Notes: generated by a model not told the origin, from the letters alone. Counted from the stretch's first letter, positions 26,655 through 35,698 are shown. The stretch is DNA of 64,000 nt from CAYVOV01 sp964453525 (GCA_964453525.1 CAYVOV010000022.1:8354-72353), one strand, 5' to 3'. Numbers and translations: made by a program.

Positions 26655-27237
26655 GGCCGGTATTTTAGGTCTGGGTTCCGATGAGGCGATTGTCCGGGTT
26701 ACTTTAATATCGGAAATGTCAAAGGAAGAAATTGGTTCTGCTGAGGCCGCCAGGGAGGCTCTGGAGAGACTGCTCGAATTAATGGATATAAACGGCTCCA
26801 TAACAGTCCAGGACGAACCGCTGTTACCCCAAGGCCAGACAGCTGCTGAGGAAGAAGCGGAGAGCACACCGACTATCGTCCTGAACATTAACGGGGAAGA
26901 CCTGGGTATTCTCATCGGTCGGCGGGGACAGACCCTATCCTGTCTCCAGTACATCGTCAGACTGATTGTGGGGCACCGGACGAAGACCTGGCTGCCGATT
27001 ACCATTGACGTGGAAGGATATAAAAAACGCCGCTACCAGGCACTTCAGTCTTTCGCCCGGCAGATGGCGGAGCAGGTGCAGGCAAACGAGAAATCTTTCA
27101 CCATGGAGCCAATGCCCGCTTACGAAAGACGCCTGGTCCACCTGGCACTTGCCGATAATGATGGCGTCGTTACCGAAAGTATCGGACAGGGCGAATCCCG
27201 CCGGGTGGTGATACTACCCAGCGAATATTCGGAATAA
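26542..27237 (+). CDS. jag: RNA-binding protein Jag (KhpB), Jag_N-KH-R3H
   Basis: The start is ATG 26542, after AAGGA. It gives 231 residues with the Jag_N domain first (MKSLEISAKTVEDAIQQALEQLG, split here between residues 1-23). A KH domain follows (VLNINGEDLGILIGRRGQTLSCLQ), then an R3H domain (YERRLVHLALADNDGVVTES). It binds RNA and influences envelope and division functions in Gram-positive bacteria. It overlaps the end of yidC by 113 bases in a different frame, so the first 37 codons are also coding for YidC. Confidence 0.93.
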   Translation: MKSLEISAKTVEDAIQQALEQLGVSREEVEVSIVKEGKAGILGLGSDEAIVRVTLISEMSKEEIGSAEAAREALERLLELMDINGSITVQDEPLLPQGQTAAEEEAESTPTIVLNINGEDLGILIGRRGQTLSCLQYIVRLIVGHRTKTWLPITIDVEGYKKRRYQALQSFARQMAEQVQANEKSFTMEPMPAYERRLVHLALADNDGVVTESIGQGESRRVVILPSEYSE

Positions 27238-27322
27238 TCCGTACTGTTTAGTTTTGGCTGTTAATGTCATTACGAGCCAGAGGTCCCAACCTGCTCATTA
27301 CATCAATCTACAAAGTCCTCCT

Positions 27323-27436
27323 TGTCATTGCGAGCCCGCCTCTGGCGTGCGTGGCCTCGGCCTGATGCTCGGTCTGAAGGCAATCACCACCTTCAAAAGA
27401 GGAGATTGCCACGTCGCTACGCTCCTCGCAATGACA
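27323..27436. repeat. Palindromic repeat family R1, long copy
   Basis: It begins TGTCATTGCGAGCCCGCCTC and ends CTACGCTCCTCGCAATGACA, so the outer ends are inverted repeats of each other. Another left-end-like start (TGTCATTACGAGCC) is at about 27264. It is non-coding and lies between jag and the ileS leader. Confidence 0.75.
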
Positions 27437-27509
27437 ATTGAAACAACCAGATACAAGTAGAACCTGGAATAATTGATTTATTGTCTCTTGTATGATAGTC
27501 TTTTATTGT

Positions 27510-27785
27510 AAAAGGCTGTGACGGAGAAGAGTAAGAGAGATAAAGATACCTAGCGAGTCTGGTACGGTGCAAGCAGACGTATCCGCCCCCTGAAAATCCC
27601 TCCCGAGCCGCCAACCGAACGTCCCGATTCCATCGGGGCAAGTAGACTTGGACGGTCCCGTCAACCGTTATCCGTGACGAGGGCATAATATCTGTGCCCT
27701 TAAAGAGTGTCCCCCGGTTTTTTCCGGGGGGAATAAGGGTGGTACCGCGGGAAGAGTCCCGTCCCTAGGACGGGACTTAATTTAT
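27510..27785 (+). promoter_or_regulatory. T-box leader upstream of ileS
   Basis: The conserved T-box antiterminator sequence AGGGTGGTACCGCG is at 27738-27751. Upstream is a stem I region opening with GACGGAGAAGAGTA and containing GCGAG and GGTGCAAGCAGACG. Downstream is a terminator. T-boxes read the charging state of a tRNA; the gene here is ileS, so an ATC isoleucine specifier is expected. The best candidate is ATC at 27596-27598, with ATC 27581-27583 as a second possibility. Uncharged tRNA-Ile should allow read-through. Confidence 0.93.
27757..27779 (+). terminator. T-box regulated terminator
   Basis: AGTCCCGTCC (27757-27766) and GGACGGGACT (27770-27779) form a 10-base stem with a 3-base loop, followed by an AT-rich run. 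It starts 5 bases after the T-box sequence and competes with the antiterminator fold. Confidence 0.85.
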
Positions 27786-27802
27786 TATATAGAGGTTTTG
27801 AG

Positions 27803-30800
27803 ATGTTTAAACCGGTGAGCAGCAAAACGAATTTTCCGCAGATGGAGGAAAACATACTCGGACTGTGGAAGGAAAACAACAGCTTTGAAAAGAGTGTGGA
27901 GATACGCAAGGGCGGACCTCTCTTTATCCTCTACGAGGGTCCTCCAACAGCCAACGGCAGCCCGGGCATCCACACCATTATGCCCCGGATTTTCAAGGAT
28001 ATAATCCCGCGTTACAAGGTGATGAAGGGCTACTATGCGCCGCGAATCGGCGGCTGGGATACTCACGGCCTGCCGGTGGAGCTTGAAGTGGAAAAGGAGC
28101 TTGGTTTCTCCGGTAAAGAGCAGATTGAGGAGTACGGCATTGAACGTTTCAATGCCTTGTGCCGGCAGAGCGTTCTTGGCTACATAAAGGAATTCGAGGA
28201 TATCACCGAGCGTATCGGCTTCTGGATTGACCTGGAGAATGCCTACGTCACAATGAAGAACGAATACATAGAAACCGCCTGGTGGGCAATTAAACAGATG
28301 TGGGAAAAGGGGCTTATCTACCAGGGCTACAAGGTTACGCCTCACTGTCCTCGCTGCGGCACCTCGCTCAGCTCACATGAAGTAGCCCAGGGGTACCGGG
28401 ATGATACGGAAGACCCATCGGTTTACATAAAATTCAAAATCGACCTTTCGTCACTGCAAGGCTCTGAGGTTAGAGACAGACTTCTCAATCTTATCAATTC
28501 TTCCGGTAAACCTGCTTATTTTCTTGCCTGGACGACAACACCCTGGACTTTGCCCGGTAATACCGCCCTGGCAGTAGCGGCGGAAGATGAGTACGCAGTA
28601 GTTGAAACCGAAAATGAATTTCTAATACTGGCTTCGGTGCTACTTGAACCAGCGGAGCTTGGCGATGCGACCGTACAGGAGAAAGTTACGGGCAATGAGC
28701 TTGTTGGATTAAGGTATGAACCCCTGTTCAACCCTCACCACTACGGAGTAGAGCGCCGGCGTTTCCAGGAAAACTCAGAGCTAAAAGTACAGGAACCTGA
28801 TAATACTCTCACCTATCGTGTTATTGGGGGTGATTTCGTTTCGATGGAAGACGGCACCGGAATCGTCCATATCGCGCCGTCTTACGGTGAAATCGACTAC
28901 GAAGCCGGTCAGGTTAACAACCTTGACTTCGTCCATCAGGTGGACTTGAAAGGTTACCTCATCGGGGACTATCCGTTCTCAGGTAAGTTCGTTAAAGATG
29001 CCGACCCGCTGGTGCTGGAAGAGCTTGAGAAAAAGGGACTCCTCCACCGTGCCGGTACAATCCGCCATACCTACCCGTTCTGCTGGCGCTGTGATGCGCC
29101 CCTGCTTTACTACGCCAAGCAGACCTGGTATATCCGGACGACTGCCAGGAAAGAAAGGCTCCTTTCCGGCAATAATGAGATTAACTGGTATCCGGAGCAC
29201 ATCAAACACGGTCGCTTCGGAGACTGGCTTCAGAATAATGTCGACTGGGCTTTCTCCCGCGAACGTTACTGGGGCACGCCGTTACCGGTCTGGCGCTGTG
29301 AGTCCTGCGGTGACTTCGATTGCATCGGAGGGGTGGCGGAACTGAAAAGCAGGGATGGATTCAGCGGACTGAGAGAACCACTGGACCTGCACCGGCCTTT
29401 TGTTGATGAAGTAACCTTCAAATGCTCCGGGTGCGGCGGCGAAATGCGGCGGGTACCGGAGGTTATCGACTGCTGGTTCGACTCTGGAGCGATGCCAATA
29501 GCTCAATCACACTATCCGTTCGAGAACGAGACGCTGCTTGAGGACGGGCGCTTTCCAGCCGACTATATCTGTGAGGCGATTGACCAGACCCGCGGCTGGT
29601 TTTACAGCCTGCACGCCATTTCGACCCTGCTCTTCGACCGCCCGTCCTTCAGGAATGTCATCTGCCACGGGCACATACTCGACGCCAAAGGCGAAAAAAT
29701 GAGTAAGTCAAAGGGGAATATGGTTGAACCCTGGGACATAGTCAAGAAGTACGGAGCCGACGCCCTGCGCTGGTATATCTATACCGCCGTACCGATGGGC
29801 AACTCGATGCGGTTTGAAGAGGGCGCCATCGCCGAGATATCCCGCCGTTTCCTGATGACTCTCTGGAATGTCTACTCATTCTTCGTCACCTACGCCAATA
29901 TCGATAATTTCACACCGGACACCGGACAGGACTCATCATCGCAGTCGGAGCTTGACCGCTGGATATTCTCGGAACTGAACCGGCTTATCATCGATGTCGA
30001 TTCAGTGCTGGAGAACTACGACCCTCGTTCAGCAGCCTGGAAAATCGCTGCTTTTGTTGACGTGCTGTCCAACTGGTACGTCAGGCGAAGTCGGCGCCGG
30101 TTCTGGAAGAGTGAGAATGACACGGACAAGCTCTCGGCGTACAACACCCTCTACCGGTGCCTGATTACACTATCGAAGCTGATGGCGCCGTTTACGCCAT
30201 TCCTTGCCGAGGAGCTATACCAGAACCTCGTCTGCTCAATAAACTCCGACGAACCGGAGAGCGTGCACCTCACCGATTTCCCGGTAGCTGACGAGAAGAT
30301 GATTGACGAGCAGCTAATCCGGGATGTCGGTTCTGTTACCGAACTGGTGAGTAAGGTCCGGGCGCTGCGTACCGAAAACAATATAAAAGTGCGTCAACCG
30401 ATAAGTGAAATCAGGCTGCCGGAAAGACCCGAATGGCTTAAGCAGGCGATTATCCGGTTTGACTCCGAAATTAAGGATGAAGTCAACGTCAAGGATATTA
30501 TCTTCGTCGAAAACATTGATGGTCTTGATAGTAAACGGTATCCGTCCACGGCTTTCAGCAGTTCCTCAGTAGCCATCGATACTTACATTACTCCCGAGCT
30601 TAAAGCCGAGGGGATGGCGCGGGAAATCGTCCGCCGTCTGCAGACAATGCGGCGTTCGGCGGGATTCGATATTGCCGACCACATTGAGGTCTACTATGAA
30701 GGTGATGACTACATCAGGCAGGTAATGACGGAACCTGCCCTGGCCGATTATATAACGCAGGAAACGCTGTCAAAGCAGCTTGTCGAAGGTATGCCTGAAG

Positions 30801-30871
30801 ATACGGACTTCAAGGAAAGCTACAAACTGAGCGGTTACCAGGTATCCCTGGGAGTAAAGAGGCTGGACTGA
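27803..30871 (+). CDS. ileS: Isoleucyl-tRNA synthetase, IleS2-like
   Basis: This 1022-residue class I synthetase charges tRNA-Ile and edits valine. The HIGH-equivalent is in PPTANGSPGIHT, followed by GGWDTHGLPVELEVEKELG. The KMSKS motif is in GEKMSKSKGN. Length and the HIGH-region sequence resemble the eukaryote-like IleS2 group, which is often less sensitive to mupirocin; that link is family knowledge, not shown here. GAGG precedes the ATG. The gene is controlled by the T-box leader upstream. Confidence 0.96.
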   Translation: MFKPVSSKTNFPQMEENILGLWKENNSFEKSVEIRKGGPLFILYEGPPTANGSPGIHTIMPRIFKDIIPRYKVMKGYYAPRIGGWDTHGLPVELEVEKELGFSGKEQIEEYGIERFNALCRQSVLGYIKEFEDITERIGFWIDLENAYVTMKNEYIETAWWAIKQMWEKGLIYQGYKVTPHCPRCGTSLSSHEVAQGYRDDTEDPSVYIKFKIDLSSLQGSEVRDRLLNLINSSGKPAYFLAWTTTPWTLPGNTALAVAAEDEYAVVETENEFLILASVLLEPAELGDATVQEKVTGNELVGLRYEPLFNPHHYGVERRRFQENSELKVQEPDNTLTYRVIGGDFVSMEDGTGIVHIAPSYGEIDYEAGQVNNLDFVHQVDLKGYLIGDYPFSGKFVKDADPLVLEELEKKGLLHRAGTIRHTYPFCWRCDAPLLYYAKQTWYIRTTARKERLLSGNNEINWYPEHIKHGRFGDWLQNNVDWAFSRERYWGTPLPVWRCESCGDFDCIGGVAELKSRDGFSGLREPLDLHRPFVDEVTFKCSGCGGEMRRVPEVIDCWFDSGAMPIAQSHYPFENETLLEDGRFPADYICEAIDQTRGWFYSLHAISTLLFDRPSFRNVICHGHILDAKGEKMSKSKGNMVEPWDIVKKYGADALRWYIYTAVPMGNSMRFEEGAIAEISRRFLMTLWNVYSFFVTYANIDNFTPDTGQDSSSQSELDRWIFSELNRLIIDVDSVLENYDPRSAAWKIAAFVDVLSNWYVRRSRRRFWKSENDTDKLSAYNTLYRCLITLSKLMAPFTPFLAEELYQNLVCSINSDEPESVHLTDFPVADEKMIDEQLIRDVGSVTELVSKVRALRTENNIKVRQPISEIRLPERPEWLKQAIIRFDSEIKDEVNVKDIIFVENIDGLDSKRYPSTAFSSSSVAIDTYITPELKAEGMAREIVRRLQTMRRSAGFDIADHIEVYYEGDDYIRQVMTEPALADYITQETLSKQLVEGMPEDTDFKESYKLSGYQVSLGVKRLD

Positions 30872-30880
30872 TTTTATTTA

Positions 30881-31104
30881 ACCCCATCCCCCTGTATCCC
30901 CCTTCCCCTTAGAAAGAGTCTTGCCCTAAAAGTCGTGTGTTCCTGTCACCCTGGAGCACATTCGCTCCGCTCAGTGTAAACTCCGCGAAGGGCCTCAGGG
31001 AGGAGAGGATTACTTTGACTCCCCACCCTGAGATTCTTCGTCCGCCAGAGGCGGACTCCAGAATGACTTTTGAGGCAAGGCCCTTAGACAAGGGGAAGGG
31101 GGAA
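30881..31104. repeat. MITE-like repeat family R3, copy 1
   Basis: Outer ends CCCCCTTCCCCTTAGAAAGAG and CTTAGACAAGGGGAAGGGGG are imperfect inverted repeats. Inside are TCTTGCCCTAAAAGT and ACTTTTGAGGCAAGG, also inverted. The element also contains a CACCCTGAGATTCTTCGTCC segment. A near-identical copy is at 36980-37178. No gene lies in 30872-31252. Confidence 0.8.
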
Positions 31105-31107
31105 GAG

Positions 31108-31205
31108 TTTTTAAAGAGGGGTTTACCCCTTTTAACGCCCCGATTCCGTTATTATCTTTCGGGAGTGTATTACCTTAAAAAGAGTGGTGGGCGGGAATAG
31201 ATAGA
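31108..31205 (+). repeat. Palindromic repeat family R4, copy 2
   Basis: AAAGAGGGG(TTTA)CCCCTTTT is followed by filler and then GGTGGGCGGGAATAGATA. The arrangement matches 35699-35757 and, inverted, 8526-8584. It abuts repeat R3, giving a compound repeat block. Confidence 0.6.
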
Positions 31206-31252
31206 TATTATCGGCGGTGGCGAATAGAGCAGCTAAGAAAGTCATAAAAGGG

Positions 31253-32377
31253 CTAAGGATTTCCCGGTCTTTCGATAAGGGTGGTATAAGTGGTGCTTTT
31301 TGTTTCACCACGCCAGTAGGTTATTTCCACTTCCTGCCCGACCTTAGCGGAACGTATCGCTACTATCAAATCATCGAGCGATTCCGTAGCATTACCGGCA
31401 AAACTGACGATTACATCGTTTGCCTGCAATCCGGCCTGGGCTGCCGGACTTCCGGAAACTACTTCAACGATAAAAGCACCATTGTCAACCGCCAGGTTAA
31501 AATTTTCAACCACATATTCATCTACAGTATAGAGAGACACGCCGAGCCAGGGATGAATGGCATGACCCGTATTAATCAAATCCTGGATAACGGATGCAGC
31601 CGTCGCAGTGCTGATAGCATAACCAACACTTTCAATTTCCACGCTGGCCAGCTTGGCATTGGTGATGCCGACCACTTCGCCCGCCATATTCACCAGCGGT
31701 CCACCACTATTACCCGGATTGATGGCAGCATCGGTCTCGATAAGCCCGTACAATGCCTGTCCGACATCTACCTCTATTGATGCTCCCTGCCGGCTGACGA
31801 TACCTGCCGTCGCCCTTGTACCCTGACCCAGTGAATTACCGATAGCCACTACCCAGTCGCCTATTCTCAGCCTGGATGAGTCACCTACTTTAGCCACTGG
31901 CAGATTTTCAGCTTCAATTTTTACCACCGCCAGGTCTGTCAGGCTATCAGTACCGACTACCTTAGCATCAAAAGACCGCCCATCATCAAGGATTACGGTA
32001 ATATTCTCTGCATCCTGGACAACATGATTGTTGGTTACGATGTAGCCATCCTTACTGATAATCCATCCTGAGCCGTCTCCCTCCTGGGTTACAGGACGGT
32101 TGAAAATATCACGGGCAACAACTTCAATATGGATAGAGACTACCGACGGCTTGACAAGGGCAACGACATCGGCAATGTCAGGTAGTATCTGGGCCTGCCC
32201 GTCTACCGGGACCGACCACTCGGAATCAATAACATCATTATTTTCCGTATTTTCCGTGACAGGAGGAGGGGATTCCGGTATTTGAGTCTCTTCCTCAACC
32301 GCCAGCATGCACCCGGTGGTCGTCACCAGAGTAAGAGCGATAATCAGAACGAGAACAAGTTTCTTGATATTTGTCAT
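31253..32377 (-). CDS. HtrA/DegP-type serine protease lipoprotein with PDZ domain
   Basis: The 374-residue protein has a lipoprotein signal with Cys23 (TTTGCM) and a proline-rich spacer. The trypsin-like domain carries the triad His118 (TNNHVVQD), Asp148 (LTDLAVVKI) and Ser224 (NPGNSGGPLV). One PDZ domain covers about residues 285-370 (VVSGSPAAQAGLQANDVIVSF). It should act outside the membrane, degrading or refolding damaged proteins. All catalytic residues are present. Confidence 0.93.
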   Translation of the reverse strand: MTNIKKLVLVLIIALTLVTTTGCMLAVEEETQIPESPPPVTENTENNDVIDSEWSVPVDGQAQILPDIADVVALVKPSVVSIHIEVVARDIFNRPVTQEGDGSGWIISKDGYIVTNNHVVQDAENITVILDDGRSFDAKVVGTDSLTDLAVVKIEAENLPVAKVGDSSRLRIGDWVVAIGNSLGQGTRATAGIVSRQGASIEVDVGQALYGLIETDAAINPGNSGGPLVNMAGEVVGITNAKLASVEIESVGYAISTATAASVIQDLINTGHAIHPWLGVSLYTVDEYVVENFNLAVDNGAFIVEVVSGSPAAQAGLQANDVIVSFAGNATESLDDLIVAIRSAKVGQEVEITYWRGETKSTTYTTLIERPGNP

Positions 32378-32438
32378 GTTAATTTCAACTCTATATTTAA
32401 TATATTACAAATAAAATACTAAGAAAATGTTAAGGGTA

Positions 32439-32472
32439 CTAAGTGTGCCGAGAGTATTCTCGGCACACTTAG
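32439..32472 (-). terminator. 15-base perfect stem-loop after trpB2
   Basis: CTAAGTGTGCCGAGA (32439-32453) and TCTCGGCACACTTAG (32458-32472) form a perfect 15-base stem with a 4-base loop. It lies 20 bases beyond the trpB2 stop on the minus strand and probably ends that transcript. There is no clean T run right after it, so it may instead stabilise the 3' end. Confidence 0.7.
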
Positions 32473-32492
32473 ATAATATACTTGCTTTATCT

Positions 32493-33866
32493 CTAGTCCC
32501 CGGGAACAACCGGTAATGACTTCAGTGCTTCCTTTACCTTTTCCTCCGGGTACTCATAGTCCTGCAACCTTCCTGAGAGGTACTCATCATAAGCGGCCAG
32601 GTCAAAGTGCCCGTGACCACTGTGGGCTATCAGGATAGTCTTTGATTTGCCTTCCTCTTTGCACTTCAGGGCTTCGTCAATAGCCACCCTCAAGTCATGG
32701 CACGGTTCCGGTGCAGTAATAATGCCCTCAGTGCGGGCAAACTGCACACCGGCTTCAAAGGTAGCCACCTGAGGTACTGCCCTGGCTTCAACCAGTCCCA
32801 GCCTGTGCAAATGGCAGATAATAGGTGACATCCCATGATAGCGGAGCCCTCCGGCATGGACTGGCGGCGGGATAAAGTCATGACCCAGGGTATACATCAA
32901 GACTATAGGCGCAAGTCCGGCTATGTCTCCATAGTCCCAGGCATAGAGTCCTTTGGTCAAAGTTGGACACGCTTGCGGCTCAACACAGATAATACGCATA
33001 TCCGGCTTCTTACCACTGAGCTTGTCCCTTATCCAGGGTAGAAATTGCCCGGCGAAATTCGAGCCGCCCCCGACACAGCCAATGATAATATCTGGATAAG
33101 CATCGGCCATCTCCATTTGTTTTCTTGTTTCCTCGCCGATGATGGTCTGATGGAGCAGGACATGGTTGACCACACTGCCAATAGAGTACTTGGTATCGTC
33201 GTTTGCATAGGCATCTTCGCAGGCTTCGCTGATAGCGATTCCCAGACTTCCAGGATGTTCAGGATTATCAGCAAGATAACGACGCCCAACATCGGTATCC
33301 GAACTTGGGCTGGGCACAGCATTAGCTCCCCAGGTCTCCATCAGTATGCGGCGATATGGTTTCTGATTGTAGCTTACCCTGACCATATAGACCTTTAATT
33401 CCAGGCCGAAGAATGCGCAGCCCATTGCCAGAGCACTGCCCCACTGCCCGGCGCCAGTCTCGGTAGTCATTCGCTTGAATCCCTCTTTCTTGGCGTAGTA
33501 AGCCTGAACAATGGCAGTGTTAGGTTTGTGACTGCCCGCCTGGCTGGTTCCTTCGTATTTATAGAAAATCTTGGCTGGAGTGTCCAGGAACTTCTCAAGA
33601 CGATATGCCCGATGCAGAACGGTTGGTCGATAGGTACGGTAAGCGGCCTGCACCTCTTCTGGTATTTCAATGTAGCTTTCGGTGCTGAACTCCTGCTTAT
33701 TGACCGCATCAGTGAAAAGGGGTGGAGGCAAAGGTCCTTCTCTAGGTAAAGCCTCCTTGGTTGCAGGGTGGCGTAATGGCGGCAACGGCTCAGGCAAGTC
33801 GGGAAGAACATTATACCAGTGAGTTGGCATGTCCTTCTGTTCAAGAAAATACATAGCTTTATCCAT
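32493..33866 (-). CDS. TrpB2-type tryptophan synthase beta-like enzyme
   Basis: The 457-residue PLP enzyme belongs to the longer TrpB2 group, which starts with a segment like MPTHWYNVLPDLPEPLPPL. The PLP lysine is in SQAGSHKPNTA, and the phosphate-binding loop is VGGGSNFAG. It makes tryptophan from indole and serine. TrpB2 members usually work without TrpA, and no trpA gene is nearby, so it probably salvages indole. The gene is followed by a strong hairpin and preceded by a divergent regulatory region. Confidence 0.92.
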   Translation of the reverse strand: MDKAMYFLEQKDMPTHWYNVLPDLPEPLPPLRHPATKEALPREGPLPPPLFTDAVNKQEFSTESYIEIPEEVQAAYRTYRPTVLHRAYRLEKFLDTPAKIFYKYEGTSQAGSHKPNTAIVQAYYAKKEGFKRMTTETGAGQWGSALAMGCAFFGLELKVYMVRVSYNQKPYRRILMETWGANAVPSPSSDTDVGRRYLADNPEHPGSLGIAISEACEDAYANDDTKYSIGSVVNHVLLHQTIIGEETRKQMEMADAYPDIIIGCVGGGSNFAGQFLPWIRDKLSGKKPDMRIICVEPQACPTLTKGLYAWDYGDIAGLAPIVLMYTLGHDFIPPPVHAGGLRYHGMSPIICHLHRLGLVEARAVPQVATFEAGVQFARTEGIITAPEPCHDLRVAIDEALKCKEEGKSKTILIAHSGHGHFDLAAYDEYLSGRLQDYEYPEEKVKEALKSLPVVPGD

Positions 33867-33919
33867 TTTTCCTCCTTTATCTAAATAACAGTAATTGTCT
33901 CTATAGATACTATGAGAGA

Positions 33920-33962
33920 CTATGTCTTAGACATAGTAATCGTTCCTTTTACCGATTGTCAA
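33920..33962 (-). promoter_or_regulatory. trpB2 upstream palindrome and -35-like box
   Basis: CTATGTCT (33920-33927) and AGACATAG (33929-33936) form a perfect inverted repeat around one base. On the minus strand, TTGACA (33962-33957) lies about 20 bases upstream of it, so the palindrome falls where the -10 and start site of trpB2 should be. It looks like an operator. The protein is unknown. Confidence 0.5.
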
Positions 33963-34045
33963 TAACTCAGGCCTGACCACTATCGGCTGACAAACTGTGT
34001 TTCATCGTCTTTCCGTATTACTCTGAAAATTAATGTTATATACTA

Positions 34046-34106
34046 TTGACAAAATGTAAAGTATATGTTACTCTATGTAATGTATAGCTTACTATTACAT
34101 TGGAAA
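34046..34106 (+). promoter_or_regulatory. Promoter/operator region of the DUF2178-XRE pair
   Basis: TTGACA at 34046-34051 is followed by an AT-rich stretch with several related half-sites (GTAAAGTATATGTTACT, GTAATGTATAGCTTACTATTAC). The exact -10 box is ambiguous (TACTCT at 17 bases or TATGTA at 22). The repeated GTAA/TTAC halves suggest binding by the small XRE regulator encoded downstream. Confidence 0.45.
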
Positions 34107-34119
34107 AGGAGACAATAAT

Positions 34120-34554
34120 ATGGCACCACTACAAAAAAGAGCTTTACTCAGTCTGATAGCAGGTCTCGTTTTCGCTATCGCCCTGGTGGTTGTCTTCATT
34201 ACCAGAGATATCACCACCTTCGATGATGACCTGGGATTCAGACTGGTTGTCTACGTGCTCTGGATAGCGGTCCCCCTGGCTTACCTAATAATTGTCAATC
34301 TGACAATACGGAAACCCGAACTCACAGACGAACGGGACAGGCTGATACTGGCAAAAGCACCGAAGACGCAATACGTTGCCATACTGTTTTCACTGGTAGC
34401 CTGGGTTATAGTCCTGACCGAGGTATTCTGGGGCACGGGAGAGGTACCGGTTGTTTTTCTCACTATTATTATGATATCAACGCTAATCATAAGCACTCTT
34501 GCTCAGTCACTGGGAATTCTTATCGGTTACTGGAGAATGGATGCCGATGGCTAA
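34120..34554 (+). CDS. Four-TM membrane protein, DUF2178-like
   Basis: The 144-residue protein has about four hydrophobic segments (residues 9-30, 42-62, 84-105 and 112-135). Between the second and third is a polar loop, RKPELTDERDRLILAKAPK. The DERD loop and the coupling to a small XRE gene are typical of DUF2178 proteins, whose function is unknown. AAAAGGAG precedes the ATG. The stop overlaps the start of the regulator gene by 14 bases. Confidence 0.72.
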   Translation: MAPLQKRALLSLIAGLVFAIALVVVFITRDITTFDDDLGFRLVVYVLWIAVPLAYLIIVNLTIRKPELTDERDRLILAKAPKTQYVAILFSLVAWVIVLTEVFWGTGEVPVVFLTIIMISTLIISTLAQSLGILIGYWRMDADG

Positions 34555-34750
34555 ACTAAGTAACCGCATAAGAAGGCTACGCTTCGACAACGATGAAATG
34601 ACCCAGGAAGAACTGGCAGGGCGTGCCGGATGTACGCGCCAGACAATCATCGCTCTGGAGAAAGGCAAATACGTACCATCAGTCGTACTCGCTTTCAGAA
34701 TTGCCCGGGGTCTCGGCGTTTCAATCGAGGACGTCTTTCAATATGAATAA
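34541..34750 (+). CDS. Small XRE-family helix-turn-helix regulator
   Basis: From ATG 34541, placed after GGAGAATGG, the product is 69 residues. The HTH is MTQEELAGRAGCTRQTIIALEKG, and the protein consists of this domain only, as in YozG-like regulators paired with membrane proteins. It overlaps the preceding membrane protein gene and probably autoregulates the pair through the repeats near 34050-34100. Confidence 0.88.
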   Translation: MPMAKLSNRIRRLRFDNDEMTQEELAGRAGCTRQTIIALEKGKYVPSVVLAFRIARGLGVSIEDVFQYE

Positions 34751-34813
34751 CCTTTCTCGAATAAGCTTTGCCGCTACTTGAAACTATGTACTATTATCGC
34801 TAAACTTAACCGT

Positions 34814-35575
34814 GTGAAAATAGTACGCTTTTCTAACGGAAGTAAAATACAGTACGGTATTCTCCACGATGATTCCATCCAGGCAATTGAAGGGGAGCCA
34901 TTCGGCGGAGTTAGACTCACCGGCGAGCAGTATAATCTGAGCCAGGTAAAACTACTTGCCCCATGTATACCGTCAAAAATAGTGGCGTTGGGTGTAAACT
35001 ACCACAGCCACGCCGAAGAAATGGGTAGCACTCTACCGGAAGCACCTCTCATTTTCATAAAACCTCCGACATCGGTCATCGGCCCTGAAGAGAGCATCAT
35101 TTACCCGCCTTCTTCGACAAGGGTTGATTATGAGTGTGAGCTCGGGGTGGTGATACAAAAAGAAGCCTGGAGGGTGTCTGAAGAAGATTCCCTGAATTAT
35201 GTTCTGGGTTATACCTGCTTTAACGATGTTACCGCCCGTGACCTGCAGCGTAAGGACGGGCAATGGACGCGAGCAAAAAGCTTCAATACCTTCGCTCCCA
35301 TCGGCCCCTGCATTGAAACAGAGCTGGACCCGGCGGACGTCCCCGTTGAGACATACCTCAACGGGGAGTGTAAACAGCGGGGCAACACCAGCGACCTCAT
35401 TTTCTCTGTTACAGAGCAGATAAGTTTTATTTCGCACGTAATGACCCTGCTGCCGGGCGATATTATTGCCACTGGCACTCCCGGCGGTATCGGACCGATG
35501 CAGCCCGGTGACACCGTTGAAATCAGGATAGAACCCATTGGCACGCTGAGGAACTACGTAATCAAACAGGCTTAA
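34814..35575 (+). CDS. Fumarylacetoacetate hydrolase (FAH) family protein
   Basis: GTG 34814 gives the usual start (KIVRFSNGSKIQYGIL) and 253 residues. The frame is open to 34778. The fold signature includes VALGVNYHSHAEEMG, IFIKPPTSVIGP, the metal-binding YECELGVVI, FNDVTARDLQRKDGQW and TGTPGGIGPMQPGD. Members hydrolyse or decarboxylate acylpyruvates or 2-oxo acids (oxaloacetate, acylpyruvate, HpcE-like substrates). The exact substrate is not readable. It stands alone in transcription terms. Confidence 0.9.
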   Translation: MKIVRFSNGSKIQYGILHDDSIQAIEGEPFGGVRLTGEQYNLSQVKLLAPCIPSKIVALGVNYHSHAEEMGSTLPEAPLIFIKPPTSVIGPEESIIYPPSSTRVDYECELGVVIQKEAWRVSEEDSLNYVLGYTCFNDVTARDLQRKDGQWTRAKSFNTFAPIGPCIETELDPADVPVETYLNGECKQRGNTSDLIFSVTEQISFISHVMTLLPGDIIATGTPGGIGPMQPGDTVEIRIEPIGTLRNYVIKQA

Positions 35576-35698
35576 CACACATTCTGTTTGCATTTGGCTG
35601 GTATTTTTACCTCACGTCTACTCTCTCGCCCCATAAACATGGCGAATAATCGTGTTTAAACAGAAAACAAATTAAGAGGTAGGATAAGAAGGAGATTT

